NCBI GenBank assembly: GCA_002786065.1
Contig: NHNY01000047.1
Span: forward strand, 1 to 53,257
Length of the DNA stretch: 53,257 nucleotides
Source: Microcyclospora pomicola
Taxonomy: Eukaryota; Ascomycota; Dothideomycetes; Capnodiales
Direction of reading: 5' to 3'
Below the pieces are notes generated by a model. The model saw nothing but the letters and a program-made list of their open reading frames with translations, was not told where the DNA came from and ran no database searches. Below are positions 1-11,769 of this stretch, piece by piece; the stretch's first letter is position 1, and every line of letters begins with the position of its first letter. The translations under genes and the position numbers were made by a program.

Positions 1-559
1 GAAGAAATCCTCGAAGACTTAGATGTCGGATTAGGAACCGAATTAGGAGAGTTTACCGAATCTAAAGAGGAAGAAGAAGAAATCCACCTTACAATCCTAA
101 AACTAGGACTTACACTACAGCTCCTACAGATCTTAAAGAAACACTATACCAAAATGTTTCAGGACATAGGTAGAGTATAGTGCGTTCTACTATTAGCATT
201 CGATGTAATGCTCTGCGAACTACGAAAATCCATATAGGATACGCCTAGAGTCTACGAAGAAGTACAACTAGTTAATACAGTATACGACATGCTACTACTT
301 AGAGCTGTTTTCCGACTAGACGGATCTTACTAATACGGAAATAGGATTATCGTTACTAGAGAAATGCGAGTCGCTATACTAGGACTACGCAAGAAATTCT
401 CGGAAGAACAAACGAAGATAGAAGTAGCTCGGATCGCTAAAGAAACAAGGGGCGAGTTCTACTACTCCAATACGATCGCTAGTTCTTCGGGAAAAGGAAG
501 ACTCTCGGGAAATTAAGTAGTTACCGAGAGATGAACAACATAAACACTTAGAAGTCAGC

Positions 560-3500
560 AGTTTTTCGCACACAAGTTACTGTTAATAGGTACAAAATCA
601 CGGCTATGATTGATTCTAGCGCGGGTGGAAACTTTGTTTCTAGTAATTGTGTACAACGATTTAGGATCGCAACCTAACGAAAGAAGACAGGTTACGAGCT
701 AGTAGCCGTCGATAGCTCATCATTGCTAAGCGTAAGTAGGGAGACGGTACTCCTACTAATAACAGTTTAGAAGCACCGAGAAGACATTACCCTCGATGTC
801 GTACCTATAGCTAGGCACGACGTCGTCTTAGGTATGCCTTAGCTAAGACTGCACAATCCAACTATCCTATAGACCCTAGGACAAGTTCGATTTAAATAGT
901 GTAACTGCGTAAGTTATACTAAACCTACGCGACGATAGCGTTCGTCGGTAGATAAGACAAGGGAGTTCAACACAGTTGAAGATTAGAACCTATAGTCGCA
1001 ACGATAGACTAATAAGATAGATCTACGAACACAACAGGCACGCTAGTAGGACAACGTCGACCAGAAATAGAACGACGGCCGACTACCACAGGACAACGAC
1101 GGCTAACGAATTGTTAGTATAGTAAAGGATAATCACGAACCTTCTAGAATCCCTAAAGAGTACGAACAGTTTAAGCAGCTCTTTTAGGAAGAGGAAACGT
1201 CCAAAACGTTACCTATACATTAGCCGTAGGATCACAAAATACTACTTATACTAGGAGAGCAACCTACGCATAGTCCACTCTATGCTTGTTCGACAAAAGA
1301 GCTCTAAACTACTAAGGAATACCTAGATAAGTACCTAGCACGAGGATAGATAAGAGAATCCGAATCCCCTGCTAGTTACCCGACGATGTTTGTACCTAAG
1401 AAAAACAGCAAGGAACGAATAGTTATCGACTACCGGAAACTTAACAGCATCACGATCAAGAATCGACACCCTTTACCTAATATTGAGGAACTCTAAACTC
1501 AGTTCACTAGAGCAAATTGGTATACGGCTATCGACTTATAAGAAGCCTACTATCTAGTAAGAATAGCTAAAGGAGAAGAGTGGAAGACAGCGTTCAAAAC
1601 ACGCTACGGACTTTACGAATACCTTGTTATGCCTTTCGGATTGACGAATGCACTAGCCACGATGTAAGCACTCATTAACGACACACTTAGAGAGTACCTC
1701 GACGTGTTCGTAGTTGCGTACCTCGACGACATCATGGTCTACACGACTAGTACGCTAGCTTAGCATTAAGAGCACATAAGGAAAGTATTCGCTAAGCTCG
1801 CTTCTAGGAACCTTAAGGTAAGTATCGACAAATGTGAATTCTATAAGAAGGAAGTTAAATTCCTAGGGTTCATTGTCGGTATACACAGTATTAAGTTAGA
1901 CCTAGATAAAATCAAGTCTATTAAGGAATGGCCTACGCCGGAAAGCGTTAAAGACATACAGTTATTTCTTGGACTCGCTAACTACAACCGAAAGTTCATT
2001 AAGGACTACTTAAAGATCGCGATACTACTTACTAAACTCACTCGAAAGGACCAACCCTTCGAATGGAAAGACGAACAGGAGAAAGCGTTTCAGAAGCTAA
2101 AACAGGCCTGTATAGACTAGCCTATACTCCTTATATTCGACACAGAAAAACCAATATAAGTCGAAACCGATGCATCCGATTTAGCGATAGGAGCATGCCT
2201 GACTTAAGAAGTCGACGGCAAGAGACATCCTATCGCCTACTTCTTAAGGAAGATAATACCTGCCGAAGCAAACTACGACATCTATAATAAGGAACTTCTT
2301 ACGATTGTCGTAGCTCTATAACACTAGAGGATTTATACTAAAGGAGCCCTAGGACTCACGATCTACTCCGATCACAAGAACCTACTCTACTTTACGACGA
2401 CGAAGGTCTTAAATCGAAGGCAGACTCGCTGGTCCGAACTCCTAGGGCAATACAAGTTTACCATCTAGTATACGCTAGGCAAAGACAATAGCTGTGCTGA
2501 CGCACTAAGCCGAAGAAGTGACTACATAAACAGAAAAGAAGATATAGATCAACAAATCCTTAGACAAAACAAAGATGGATCTCTAAGCGCTAATGCTTAA
2601 GAGTTTAATAACATTATGAGAATAGTGCAAGACTTAGACAAGCAATTCCTAATAGCAAAAGGGAAGTACTAACTCACTAACGAAGCAAAAGTCTAAGAAT
2701 GTATTACAAAACATCATAACGACCCTCTAGAAGGGCATCTAGGAATAGTAAGGACTATGGAGCGAATCCGCTAACATTTCAGTATTCCTAATCTGAGGAA
2801 ACATGTCGAGAAATACATTAAGAAGTGCAAGGAATGCTAACAAGACAAGTTAAGCAGACATGCCAAATACGGAGATATATAGTTCTTAATACCGCCTGCG
2901 CAGCCTTAGGAGCAAGTCACGATGGACTTCATCGTCAAACTACCAAAATCCACTGACCTAACTACTAGCGTACAGTACGACTCTATACTTGTTATAGTCG
3001 ACAGACTAACGAAATACTTACACTTTATACTATACAAGGAATCGATGAACTCGGAACAACTTTCGTGTCTAGTTCTCGATAGACTTATTCGGTATCACGG
3101 ATTGCTAAAGATAATCGTCTTAGATCGAGACAAGCTATTTACGTCAAACTTCTAGAAAACATTGATCACGAAACTAGGTATACGACACAAGATGTTTATA
3201 GCCTACTATCCGCAAATAGACAGACAAACTAAGAGAATGAACTAATCTCTCGAGGCATACATAAGACACTATGTTAACTATGCACAAAACAATTAGGTGG
3301 GACTACTGCTAATAGCATAAATTTCCCTAAACAACAATGTCTCGGAAACAATAAAAGAGACACTGTTCTTTGCTAACTTTAGCAAACACCTAACAACCTA
3401 GCTCGAGAGCCTTAATGGCCCCGAAGCCGAGAAAGGACTGATAGTCGCAGAACAGCTTTAGAAAGTTCACGCACAGATCCACGACAATATCCTCAAATCA

Positions 3501-3960
3501 CAGAAGTCTATTACCAAACGACTTATGAAAAAATCAAAGAACACACCTTAGCTTAAGAAGAGGGATAAAGTGTATCTTCTTACGAAAAATCTGAAAACGA
3601 AGAGACTATTAAAGAAACTTGACTCCGTCAAAGTCGGTCCGTTTTTGATTAAAGAAGTACGAGGACTAGTTAATTACCTCCTCGACCTACTACTAGATGC
3701 AGGACGCATCTACCTAGTATTCTACATATCCTTGTTAGAACTAGCCGACCTAAATACGCCAATATCAACAACCTTTAAATACTAACTCGATAACGATAAA
3801 TTCGAAGTTAAGAAAATCCTAAAGAAGAAAGGTCAGAAATACTTGGTTAAATAGAAAGGATATCCGGAATCAGAGAATACATAGGAACTACGAGCAAATC
3901 TTACTAACTGTAAGAAAGCGCTTCAAGACTTCTACGACCTAGAACTACAAGTAGACAGCG
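560..3960 (+). pseudogene. Gypsy pol relic: protease, RT, RNase H, integrase, chromodomain
   Basis: The polyprotein frame is readable through many stops. The aspartic protease motif (AMIDSSAG, normally DSGAG) is at about 602-631. RT runs about 1140-2060, with the catalytic VAYLDDIMVY box at 1710-1740 still intact. RNase H follows (about 2140-2520, with DHKNLLYF), then the integrase core from 2922 (start MDFIVKLPKS, with IVLDRDKLFTSNF near 3115-3155). The chromodomain is at about 3796-3945 (KKGQKYLVK, stop, KGYPESENT, stop). Both Trp codons of the chromodomain, including an aromatic-cage-type position, have become TAG. No uninterrupted ORF exceeds 77 codons, so the protein cannot be made. Chromodomain integrases of this clade are known to direct insertion towards H3K9-methylated chromatin, which fits the surroundings. 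Confidence 0.88.
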
Positions 3961-4160
3961 GGAAATACGAAGACATCTATGACTAGTACAACGTAAGCGT
4001 TGAATAGGACGAACGCCGAGGAATCAGACAGGCACTACCAAAACGCTACCTAGACATGCTTAAGGAGAAACATACCTTATAACCTGCTAGAACCCTCCGC
4101 GTTAACTCCTCCTATACTACTAGGAACCGGAGCCTACTAGTCGAAGTTCTCTGCATCCTC

Positions 4161-4658
4161 CTAGACGCTAACAGGCATCGAAACCCCTATCGACATCTCT
4201 AAGGGAAAATCTAACAACCCTGTAGCCTTAACCAATTCCTGTTGTTGAATAGACGCCTCCTCGAAGGCCATAGCGTTGTTCACACGATCATTCAGGAACT
4301 CTAACTGTTGCTGCAACCGACGCTCTTTTACGTACGCCGACACAGCCTTCTTATAAGCAAGTAATACCGCCTAACTCGCTTCCTGTGCTGCTATCCGGGC
4401 ATCTTTAATCTGTTTGTCTAGCTTTTTCTTTTCATCGCTTAGAGACCGCCACTCTGTAGCAGTAATCATAATATCACAATCTTTACTGTTGCGACAATTA
4501 CACTCTCTGCACATGCCTAATAAGACATGCATACGACACACGGTTTTGTTCGCTTTATAGTGCGAACATTTTGTCGGCATATCGGTACTAAATGTGTTAA
4601 TCTTGTCGGCTCTGTTAGAACGTCGTTACGTACTCGTTCGCTGTAGTGCCTTTAGCAT
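4161..4658 (-). pseudogene. Antisense accessory ORF of chromovirus, copy 1 (Zn2Cys6-like plus coiled coil)
   Basis: Read against the element, between the chromodomain end and the 3' LTR. The frame opens MLKAL at 4658 and continues MPTKCSHYKANK from 4580. The counterpart in copy 2 (28050-28547) has the same layout and most of the same residues. The cysteine array seen in copy 2 is here missing its second Cys (TGT to TAT, a RIP-type change). After the Cys region come a Glu/Lys-rich coiled-coil segment and, past an in-frame TAG, a second helix-rich half (KERRLQQQLEFLNDRVNNA). Function unknown. Survival of a similar protein in both copies, antisense to pol, argues that it was a real gene of the element. 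Confidence 0.7.
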
Positions 4659-4714
4659 AGTTAGGATGAGAATAACGGTTTATAAGGACATAAAGACTTA
4701 AGGAGGGAGCTAGT

Positions 4715-5016
4715 TGTTACGAGCGTACAGGAATGCATACGGAGCACGAGCACTCTACAGAACGCAGGGACGGAACTAGTTCCGCGTTAACGACCTCTTT
4801 GATCTGTCGACCTGTCTGACCTACACAGATCACACAGATCACACAGATCACTTACGATTCTTCTTAGTATATAGCGTAGCTAGTTTCATTAGGTAGAATC
4901 GTGTACAACTCATTGTTCATACTTAGTGATTAGAATAACCTAACTCCCTACCTCGTACCGCTTTAACTGTCCCTATATTCAGAAGATCTAGTAAGACCAA
5001 CGTAACGGTCTTAACA
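4715..5016 (+). repeat. 3' LTR of chromovirus copy 1
   Basis: Starts TGTTACGAGCG and ends CTTAACA. It matches the 314-bp LTR of the copy at 27681-34284 in reverse complement, including the internal ACAGATCAC tandem repeats (about 4831-4851). A purine-rich tract ending GCTAGT precedes it, as in copy 2. Confidence 0.9.
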
Positions 5017-5530
5017 TTGTAACGGTAATAGAGACGAGGCAGAGGGTACTTAGGGGGGAGCATCCCTCGACGCTAACGAGCATAGCTAGCCGAGCGTTGA
5101 CATACTTGAATTAAGGGCGATAGAAGGAGGCGGAGGAGCTAGAGCTAACAGTAATAGAGACGATAAGGAGGGTGCTTAGCGAGGAGCATCCTAACACGCT
5201 AACGAGCATATACAATCTAGCGTTAACATATTGCAATTAAGGGCGATAGAAGAAAGCGGAGCAGCTAGAGGTGACGGTGATAGAGACGATAAGGAGGGTG
5301 CTTGGCAAGGAGCATCTAGACACGCTAACGAGCATGAATAACCTTGCTGTAATGTATGCTAATTAAGAACGATTAGCAGAAGTAGAGGCGTTATAGGCAG
5401 AAACGCTTAAAGGCTGCTAGAAGACATTAGGTTTAGAACATCCGAATACACACTCTGCTATAGCGACTCTTGCGCACATCTAGCGACTGCATATGTAAGC
5501 ATTATTAGACTATCTCGCGCAAGTACGCTT
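5017..5530 (+). pseudogene. TPR C-terminal relic of an NB-ARC/TPR (NLR-like) gene, copy 3
   Basis: Immediately after the LTR the + strand reads VTVIETRQRVL, followed by repeats of the kinesin-light-chain type TPR consensus used by fungal NLR-like proteins (E-E-L-E-V-T-V-I-E-T-R-R-V-L, E-H-x-x-T-L-T-S-M, N-L-A). About three 42-residue repeats are visible, then a degenerate C-terminus (LGLEHPNTHSAIATLAHI). Trp codons in the R-W-K-E-A-E motif are TAG. The segment and the repeat behind it are an inverted duplicate of the 3' end of the gene at 15590-18390. The gene was broken by the retroelement on its left. Confidence 0.8.
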
Positions 5531-5549
5531 GTTAGATGATTAGCTATAG

Positions 5550-6264
5550 CGGTGTACACAATACTACGATAGCAGCGACGAAGTTCTGTTACAAAGTAGA
5601 CGTAGATCTCGCAGATCTAGCTAGGAGTAGTCGAGGAGGTCACACAATAAAGGTGTGAAGCAACTGATTAGTATGATGCTTGTCGCTACATAACTTACAT
5701 TCAGAATCATAACAGTGAAATTATAGTTGTGTAGACTATAGGCGACAGGCGCGATGCTTATAGCAAAGCGCACGTAGCAGATGACCTACTAACACAGCGC
5801 TAGTTAAGCTACGCACGATCGGCTACTACGGCTTCGACGAACAAACGCCTTATTACGCGGCATCTTAGTAGCAGCTATAATAAGACATATAACCTTACAA
5901 TAACGATGCGACGTTGTTATATACTGTCTAGACTACCTTTGTCGTGTACAGCTAGGTAAGGTGTATAATATACTAAGCTTTAACGGTCTGTAGGCTAACA
6001 TAGCTTGCTTACGGCGATAATAAGAGATTTCTCGAGGCCCGATAAAGAAGAGCATAACGATGCTACTACCTCCTATATGCCACGTAAGGAGTGTAGCATC
6101 GCGATTAAAGTAAGCGGGATGCGGTTAGTAGTAGATGCATAATCGATTGCGATAGTACTATAAAGGACTAAGGCAGACTAGTTAGAGGAAATGGGTGCGA
6201 AGGGTGATGTACTAGTTTGTACACTCTAGTACGGAGAGTCTCCGCGATATAGGGACGGGGGTTA
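5550..6264 (+). repeat. Dispersed repeat family 1, copy A
   Basis: A roughly 700-bp sequence starting near TACACAATACTACGAT and ending at a G-rich terminus (GGGACGGGGGTTA). Other copies are at 14838-15565 (inverted), 20660-21377 (direct) and 23932-24534 (inverted, truncated). The end resembles a Tc1/mariner or pogo-type terminus next to TA, but I cannot find its inverted partner at the other end. No ORF is recognisable. Confidence 0.75.
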
Positions 6265-6504
6265 GAGAGTGTGAGAGAATAAGGAAGGAATACGACGTTA
6301 GTAGAACTGTGGTCTAGAGACGAGTGTGCTATTTCTAGGCTACATAAAGGGAACGTACTATCTACGTGCTATAATAAACATAGGACTACTTATAGAACTA
6401 CGACGTCTTACCTAGACCGCCGATTCAAGCTATCTCACTTCTGCTAGTTCTGTATAAGTTGCTGCATTATACTAAACATCTATTATATCTAGTTCTCTAG
6501 GTTT

Positions 6505-8208
6505 ATGATTCTCTAATCCTCGGCTTTAGTTTACGTTAGTGCACCTACTGTATGTACGCTTTAGGTTAGGGTCGGCATAACGCCCTGCTTAGTAGCATAA
6601 TCCACCTACTTAGTAGCATTCCGTTTACGCGTCGGCTCTAGTAGATGTTCTAGGCCGACTGCCTTATACGCTTTATGGAACTTCGTGTCGACACTCCCTC
6701 TCCTCTAAGCGGCATTAAGCTCACTTCGCGAGTATGCTTTGAGCTTACTGTCTGAATCCTAATACCTAATTACGAACATAGGGTTTCTATTAGCCTAGCT
6801 ACCTGTAGGCTTAGGCCCGCTGCGACGCTATGCGACGATAGCTTTCTATATAAAGTTCGACATCTTCTTACCTTCGAGCAGTTTTTTACTACCTCTAATT
6901 AAGCCTAAATCCATGCCTTTGTTTTCAGTAAAGCTCTGCTAGAGTAACTTAAATAGCGCAGCTGCTATTAATTCGCAGTATACGAATGTCTCTATTCTTA
7001 ACATTATAAGTGCTAGTTAATGCTTAGGGGGATAGTAGAGAGCCTTTCTATCCTTATCTAACACCGGCTTGTCATCTTTCTTTATCTCTCTACCCTTCAT
7101 TGTCCTAATAGCGAACATGTTTCTAAGCGTATTACCGTCGAGTACTTAGAGCTGCTCGATTGGACTTCCTATATACAGAGTGCTTAGAGCGGGATCTACT
7201 ACACTAGAGTTGCCCTTTTTAATATCTATAGGGTCGGGCTAGTAGGAGGAAAGAATGGCTTTACTCTTATAGCTATTAATGATCTAATTCACAGCTTTGT
7301 CTAAAAACTCCTTAAATTAAGGTAAGACTTTCTAGTACGTATCTTTAGCCTTTTGTAGCTAATCTAGTAGGTATCCCTTGCTTAATTCTTGTTCTAACCC
7401 TGCTTTAAACTCATTAATAATAGGGTCGATCAAGCGCTGCGCTTCGGGGGTCCTGTCTTGTTAAGTAAGTGCCTAGTAACATTGTATGTAAAACACTCTT
7501 ACTCTAGATGCTGTAAATGCGTATTTAGGAGTTTCTACTAAAGGTTCGAACTTCTGTGCAAAGCCTTTGTATGTCTCGTTATCTAAAGGATGGTCTAACA
7601 TTCCTTAGAACGATTTAGAGAGCTTAGGGTCGGCCAAAATTTCGCCCATGATTTTTTTAACATTAGCTAGGGCTGTTTCGAAGGTAAACGTTAATTACGG
7701 TAGCGGTCCTTCGTTTTCTAGTCCGAACTTAGGGTAGAGCCTGTTCCGCGGCTCCTAGGAGTTGTTGCTACTAGGGGAAAAATACTTTTCTTCTAACTCT
7801 CCTTTTCCTACTAGAAAACTTCCTACTTCTTCCTTAACTAGAGTAGGGATTTTAGTGGTCTGAATCTCCTTCGAGAGTCCTGCTTCAACGTTAGCCTTTA
7901 GAGCTTCGAATGTAATAGTATAATAGACTCGAAATCCCCTTAACCCTATCCTTATTAGACTAACCCTTTATTACTCGAGCTATATGTCGAAGCCTGTCTA
8001 CTACATCGTCGATATTGTTGTCTCTACCATCTACGACGAGAACAGTACCTTCCTCGTTCTCGTTACTAAGATAAGCATTTCTTATCTCTTAGTTAGTTAG
8101 ATCGGCGTCGCTACTCTTAATGCCTTGTTTCTCTAGTAGGAGCCGCGCTCCACGTTCCTTCGGTATCCTAGCGGCCGGAACGCTAAGCTAACGAGTAGCT
8201 ACTAACAT
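6505..8208 (-). pseudogene. Unidentified protein relic, one long frame broken mainly by RIP-type stops
   Basis: From ATG at 8208 one frame can be followed to about 6505 (roughly 565 codons). The interruptions I read are TAA/TAG at positions where CAA, CAG or TGG would be ancestral. Readable segments include RIPKERGARLLLEKQG, GTVLVVDGRDNNIDDVVDRL, KSFxGMLDHPLDNETYKGF and DKPVLDKDRKALYYP. The composition is charged and soluble, with no signal peptide or membrane segment noticed. I do not recognise the family. The continuous frame shows that this was coding before RIP and that few indels have accumulated. Downstream on the same strand is repeat copy A. Confidence 0.55.
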
Positions 8209-8784
8209 TATCGAGTGTTTAGAGTTAGACTTATGCTAAGAGTAACGTATGTTTTTTGTGTGCTTAATCAATGTGAAGGCGACTCAACCTGTATCTATAT
8301 ATACATGACATTTATTTTCTTTATTAGATGTACGTAAGCTAATAGGGGTGTAGCTAGCAGTTATAAGCTAAGCCTCCCCTACCGTAGCCGTATAGTAATG
8401 TAGGAGGCGTAAGTATTACACTGCCCTCCCCCCTAAAAAAACCCTTCTTCCTCCTTCCTATAACTCCTTTAACCCTCTCTAACAATCTTCCTGCCCCTCG
8501 AACCCTCTATAGGAACTTAATCTCTAGCAAACTATTAATTCGGGCGGATCTAGACAGCATCGAAGTATAGTACATATTAGGCATATGTACGCTATGTAAG
8601 TAAGTGAGCTAGCTAATAGGACAATATGGACTTAGATAAACCTATTTACTAGTCGCTAAAAGGTGTGCATAAGTGAAAGCCGAGGATAGTTGCTTATGCT
8701 ATTATAGAAGGCCTAGCCTAGCTTCTACAATCCCCTACGAGCTCTAGGGTACTATCTATACTCGCTACATCTCGAGGCCTGCTA
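8209..8784. other. No gene seen; intergenic RIP-affected sequence
   Basis: Lies between the unidentified relic and the O-methyltransferase relic. It includes a pyrimidine-rich patch (about 8425-8500). Nothing further can be supported. Confidence 0.5.
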
Positions 8785-9690
8785 CTCGTAGTAAGTCCGC
8801 AAACTTAGCCTAAGTTCGCTCCCTACTACCGACATGTATTAGGAGCATGTTATACAGTCTACACAGCAGGCTTAACTCGTTAAGTCGGTCAGGTATAATT
8901 ATATCGGCGATTAGCAGCCTACTATCCAGCGCTATCGCATTGCGGATATGTCTGAGGATAGGTACAAACTCGTCATTAGAGTATACGTGACTAATAAAGC
9001 GCATATAGTACAGCATTGCCCTTCTAATAGGCTACGGACTAGTAAAGTCATAGGACATAGCAGCTATAGAGGTCGGGAAATCAGGCTGCTATTTAGCTAT
9101 CTCTATAACTTCTAATCGATCTTAGAGCACTATACGTATAGGATCTATGTTATAGACCTTAAGGAGCTTAAGCATACAATAGCCTATGCTGCCGCCTACA
9201 AAGTAAATTAGCTATAAGAATGCGTGGTCGGGTTTGCGTATGCTTACCGACGTCGACTATCGCCTTACGATCATCGTTACCTATTACAAAGGCATCGAAG
9301 GGGAAAAGTGTAGTAGTCGGGTCTGCTTATAGACTAAGTCGCATAGCTTAAGCAAACTTTTCTACCTATCTTAGATCCTATACGATTACATTAAAAGTTC
9401 CTTGTCCGAGCATACTATAGGACTATGCGAAAGAGTTGTGCGCTCGACTTAGTTCTTGACCTATATAGTCTAAGAAGGCACGTGTATATTCGGAGTATCG
9501 AACCATGCCTAGCAGGCTAATGTTATGGCTGCAATTCGTTAGTAAACTCGGCACTCTTTATCGCGCGACATTACTATACTAACAACGCAGCCTCGAAGAA
9601 CGCGCTAGGATCTCTTAGGTAGCTTAAAGAGAATCTCGTGTGACTATATTGTCCTAAATTGTCCTGGATAATGAAGCTAGTTCCTACTAC
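8785..9690 (-). pseudogene. SAM-dependent O-methyltransferase, catalytic-domain half (relic)
   Basis: The minus strand reads like the C-terminal Methyltransf_2 domain of fungal secondary-metabolite O-methyltransferases. Visible parts are a SAM-binding glycine motif near 9190-9260 (degenerate VDVG, then GSIGYCMLKLLKVYNIDP), then RIVLQDRLEVIEIAK and DFPTSIAAMSYDF. The stretch YYMRFISHVYSNDEFVPIL (8960-9010) corresponds to the family's YYLRRVLHDWSD region, and SRLLIADIIIPDRLNEL follows. It ends with VGSRERT near 8810. Stops are at former Gln/Trp codons. The N-terminal half is at about 10000-10450, separated by an LTR fragment. It would have methylated a hydroxyl of a polyketide-like substrate; the substrate is unknown. 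Confidence 0.75.
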
Positions 9691-9731
9691 AAATCGCAGG
9701 AGGCGCCCTAAACGTATACTAGTTAGTATAA

Positions 9732-9899
9732 TGTTAAGACTGTTACGTTGGTCTTATTAGATATTCTAAATATAGGGACGGTTAAAGCGGTACGAGGCAG
9801 GGAGTTAGGTTATTCTAATCACTAAGTATGAACAATAAGTTGTACACGATTCTACCTAATGAAACTAGCTACGCTATATACTAAGAAGAATCGTAAGTG
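9732..9899 (-). repeat. Partial chromovirus LTR
   Basis: Starts TGTTAAGAC and follows the LTR of the two gypsy copies (for example GAATCGTAAGTG at its end) for about 168 bp. It stops where the ATCTGTGTG tandem units would begin. It lies between the two halves of the O-methyltransferase relic. Confidence 0.8.
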
Positions 9900-9972
9900 C
9901 TTACCGTAAGCAGCGTAAGCCTTACTTGCTTACGAGTAAGCAGAGTAAGCGCTTCTTACTTACCTAAGGTAA
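9899..9972. repeat. Cluster of GTAAGC/GCTTAC dyads
   Basis: Within about 70 bp the hexamer GTAAGC and its complement GCTTAC (or near matches) alternate repeatedly, for example GCTTACCGTAAGC at the left edge. They could fold into several overlapping hairpins. The cluster begins exactly where the LTR fragment stops. Confidence 0.6.
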
Positions 9973-9999
9973 AGTGAGCTGCAGATTAGCCGCACATTA

Positions 10000-10450
10000 A
10001 TTAGCTAAGGCTGCATGGTTACGGCGGCCCGTAACATATAACGCATTAACTTCTAGGGATCCTACACACTTAGAAATAGCAAGGCTATTCCGGTCTCTTA
10101 GGCTAGCTTAGCTATCCTAATTAGACTATCGATAGGTATATGCTCGAGGATCTTGAATTCTAGTAGGATGCGCATTACTCTAACCTCTATACCCTAGAAC
10201 CTAGTTAGTATCTTCGTAAGCAAGGCTAAGGAGAGCCGTACATTTATACTCTTCTACTAAACGTACTCGCTATCAGAAAGGAGAGACAAAATTAGGTCCT
10301 TTGCTATTAAAACGATGTTATGACGAGTAATTTGCGTAGAGGTGGACGTTGTTTCGATCCTCTCGCCGACATCTTCTAGACGCTTAAGTAATGCTACGCT
10401 CTCGCTTAGGATATTAGTAGAGATTGAATCGCCTATTGTTTAATTACTAA
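10000..10450 (-). pseudogene. O-methyltransferase N-terminal (dimerisation) half, relic
   Basis: The minus strand reads SESVALLKRLEDVGERIE at the N-terminal end, then a helical segment, then MRILLEFKILEHIPIDSLI and RIAKLA. This is the winged-helix dimerisation region that precedes the SAM domain in fungal O-methyltransferases (family pattern: hydrophobic helix, I-x-E-x-V-P-L-D-G, I-x-Y-A-E-L-A). RIP-type stops are present. Together with 8785-9690 it makes one split gene. Confidence 0.6.
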
Positions 10451-11640
10451 TAGAGCTTAATACTAGACCTCTAAGCTTCTAGTAGTAGGGGTACGTTCGG
10501 GTATATATGCTAGGTTCGAAAGGCGATACGACTAATCCGAGGTTCGCTTATCTACACAGGTCCCTAGTATACATAATGTTACGAAGCGTATAGAGGTCTA
10601 AGATACCGACTTATATGTAGAGACGCGGCACTCGAGTAGGGGTCACAATAAGGACGAGAGTTAGGAACTATGCTTATTGTAGACTAGAGCATATCGGTGT
10701 GTCCTAGATGACTACTAGACTTATAGGCTTCGCCATTATTCTAGCATATATCGATGCCTATAAGATCGCTTGTACTCTGTTATGTTTTCTCGAAAAGCCT
10801 TTTAGACTTGTTCTGACCGACACTAGGTCTAATTTAGGTGATCATAAGTATAACAACGCTTCTCCTTAGAGCTATTATAATAGCAAGGTCGCTGCGTCGG
10901 ATCATGTAGCAAAGTCTCTTCTAAAAGGCGGTTGCCTTTATAGTCTGCGATACGTCGTTGTTAATATTCCTGCTATTCTTTAACACAGCCCTTATTAAGC
11001 GCGCGCTTAAAACTTTGATCTAGAAGGATATAGGTAGCAGTAATATATACCTAAAGCATAGAGAACTTAGCATATTCTAGTCTAGAGGAGGTTATGTTAG
11101 ATGCTGCTAATTTTAGTAGAGACTCGGGCGCGATGTAGTTTTTGAGAATATCTTCCACTATACGTAGAAGGAGACCGAGCGAATTCCGATAGGCGCGCTC
11201 TGCTGCCGCCTTAACAACTCTGTTATCATTTACGGATCGCCGGACCCTACTAGCAAGGTTTTAGCTATGTTAAGGCACTACATCGTGTGCTACTACTTAG
11301 AAAATGTCGGGTCTTAGCACGACATCACATAGCGACAAGTCTCTTAAGTTAAGAGCCGTCGTGACTTACGTTAGGTAAATCTAGAGATTACGAAGGGACG
11401 GAATTGATATGTTCGAAGGCATAGCGAGCTGCGAATAAGACATCGTCTCTAGGAGCTAAGAAGCGATAATAATATCTTAGAGAAAAGATCTAGAGTTATA
11501 CGCTACTAGACAGAGTAACAAGCGTAATAAGGGGGTGTGAAGTCGACTTCCGCTTATATAGGGTATCGCGCTATGCTCTGCGTACTACTGTACAATAGAA
11601 AACCGATCGCTCTTACTATTCTAAAGACAGTACCCCACAA
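10451..11640 (-). other. Unassigned RIP-damaged sequence, coding-like on minus strand
   Basis: Several minus-strand stretches stay open for 20-40 codons between RIP-type stops (for example RLLEETLLHDPTQRPCYYN near 10900), so a gene relic is likely. I could not assign a family or edges. Confidence 0.3.
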
Positions 11641-11769
11641 CTCATATAGATAAGACTACAAACCATAACTATTAACCTACTACGCCTAGGCGTATATCGA
11701 TCCTGCTACGTAATATGCTACTAGTGCTACTGTTATGTACTACAAACTACGCGACGTCATTGTTAAACA

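Larger units (their letters stand above)
1..5016 (+). mobile_element. Ty3/gypsy chromovirus, copy 1, RIP-inactivated, 5' end outside window
   Basis: An LTR retrotransposon on the + strand. In order one reads a gag/protease remnant, reverse transcriptase, RNase H, integrase, a chromodomain, an antisense accessory ORF, a purine-rich tract (4699-4712) and a 302-bp 3' LTR. The same organisation recurs in reverse at 27681-34284, and the two copies align along their length at protein level. Copy 1 is much more damaged: many Gln and Trp codons are TAA/TAG, Pro CCA has become CTA, Ser TCA has become TTA and His CAT has become TAT. That is the footprint of RIP on CpA and its complement. The 5' LTR and most of gag lie before position 1. 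The right edge abuts a TPR-coding frame, so the element sits inside an NLR-type gene. Confidence 0.9.
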
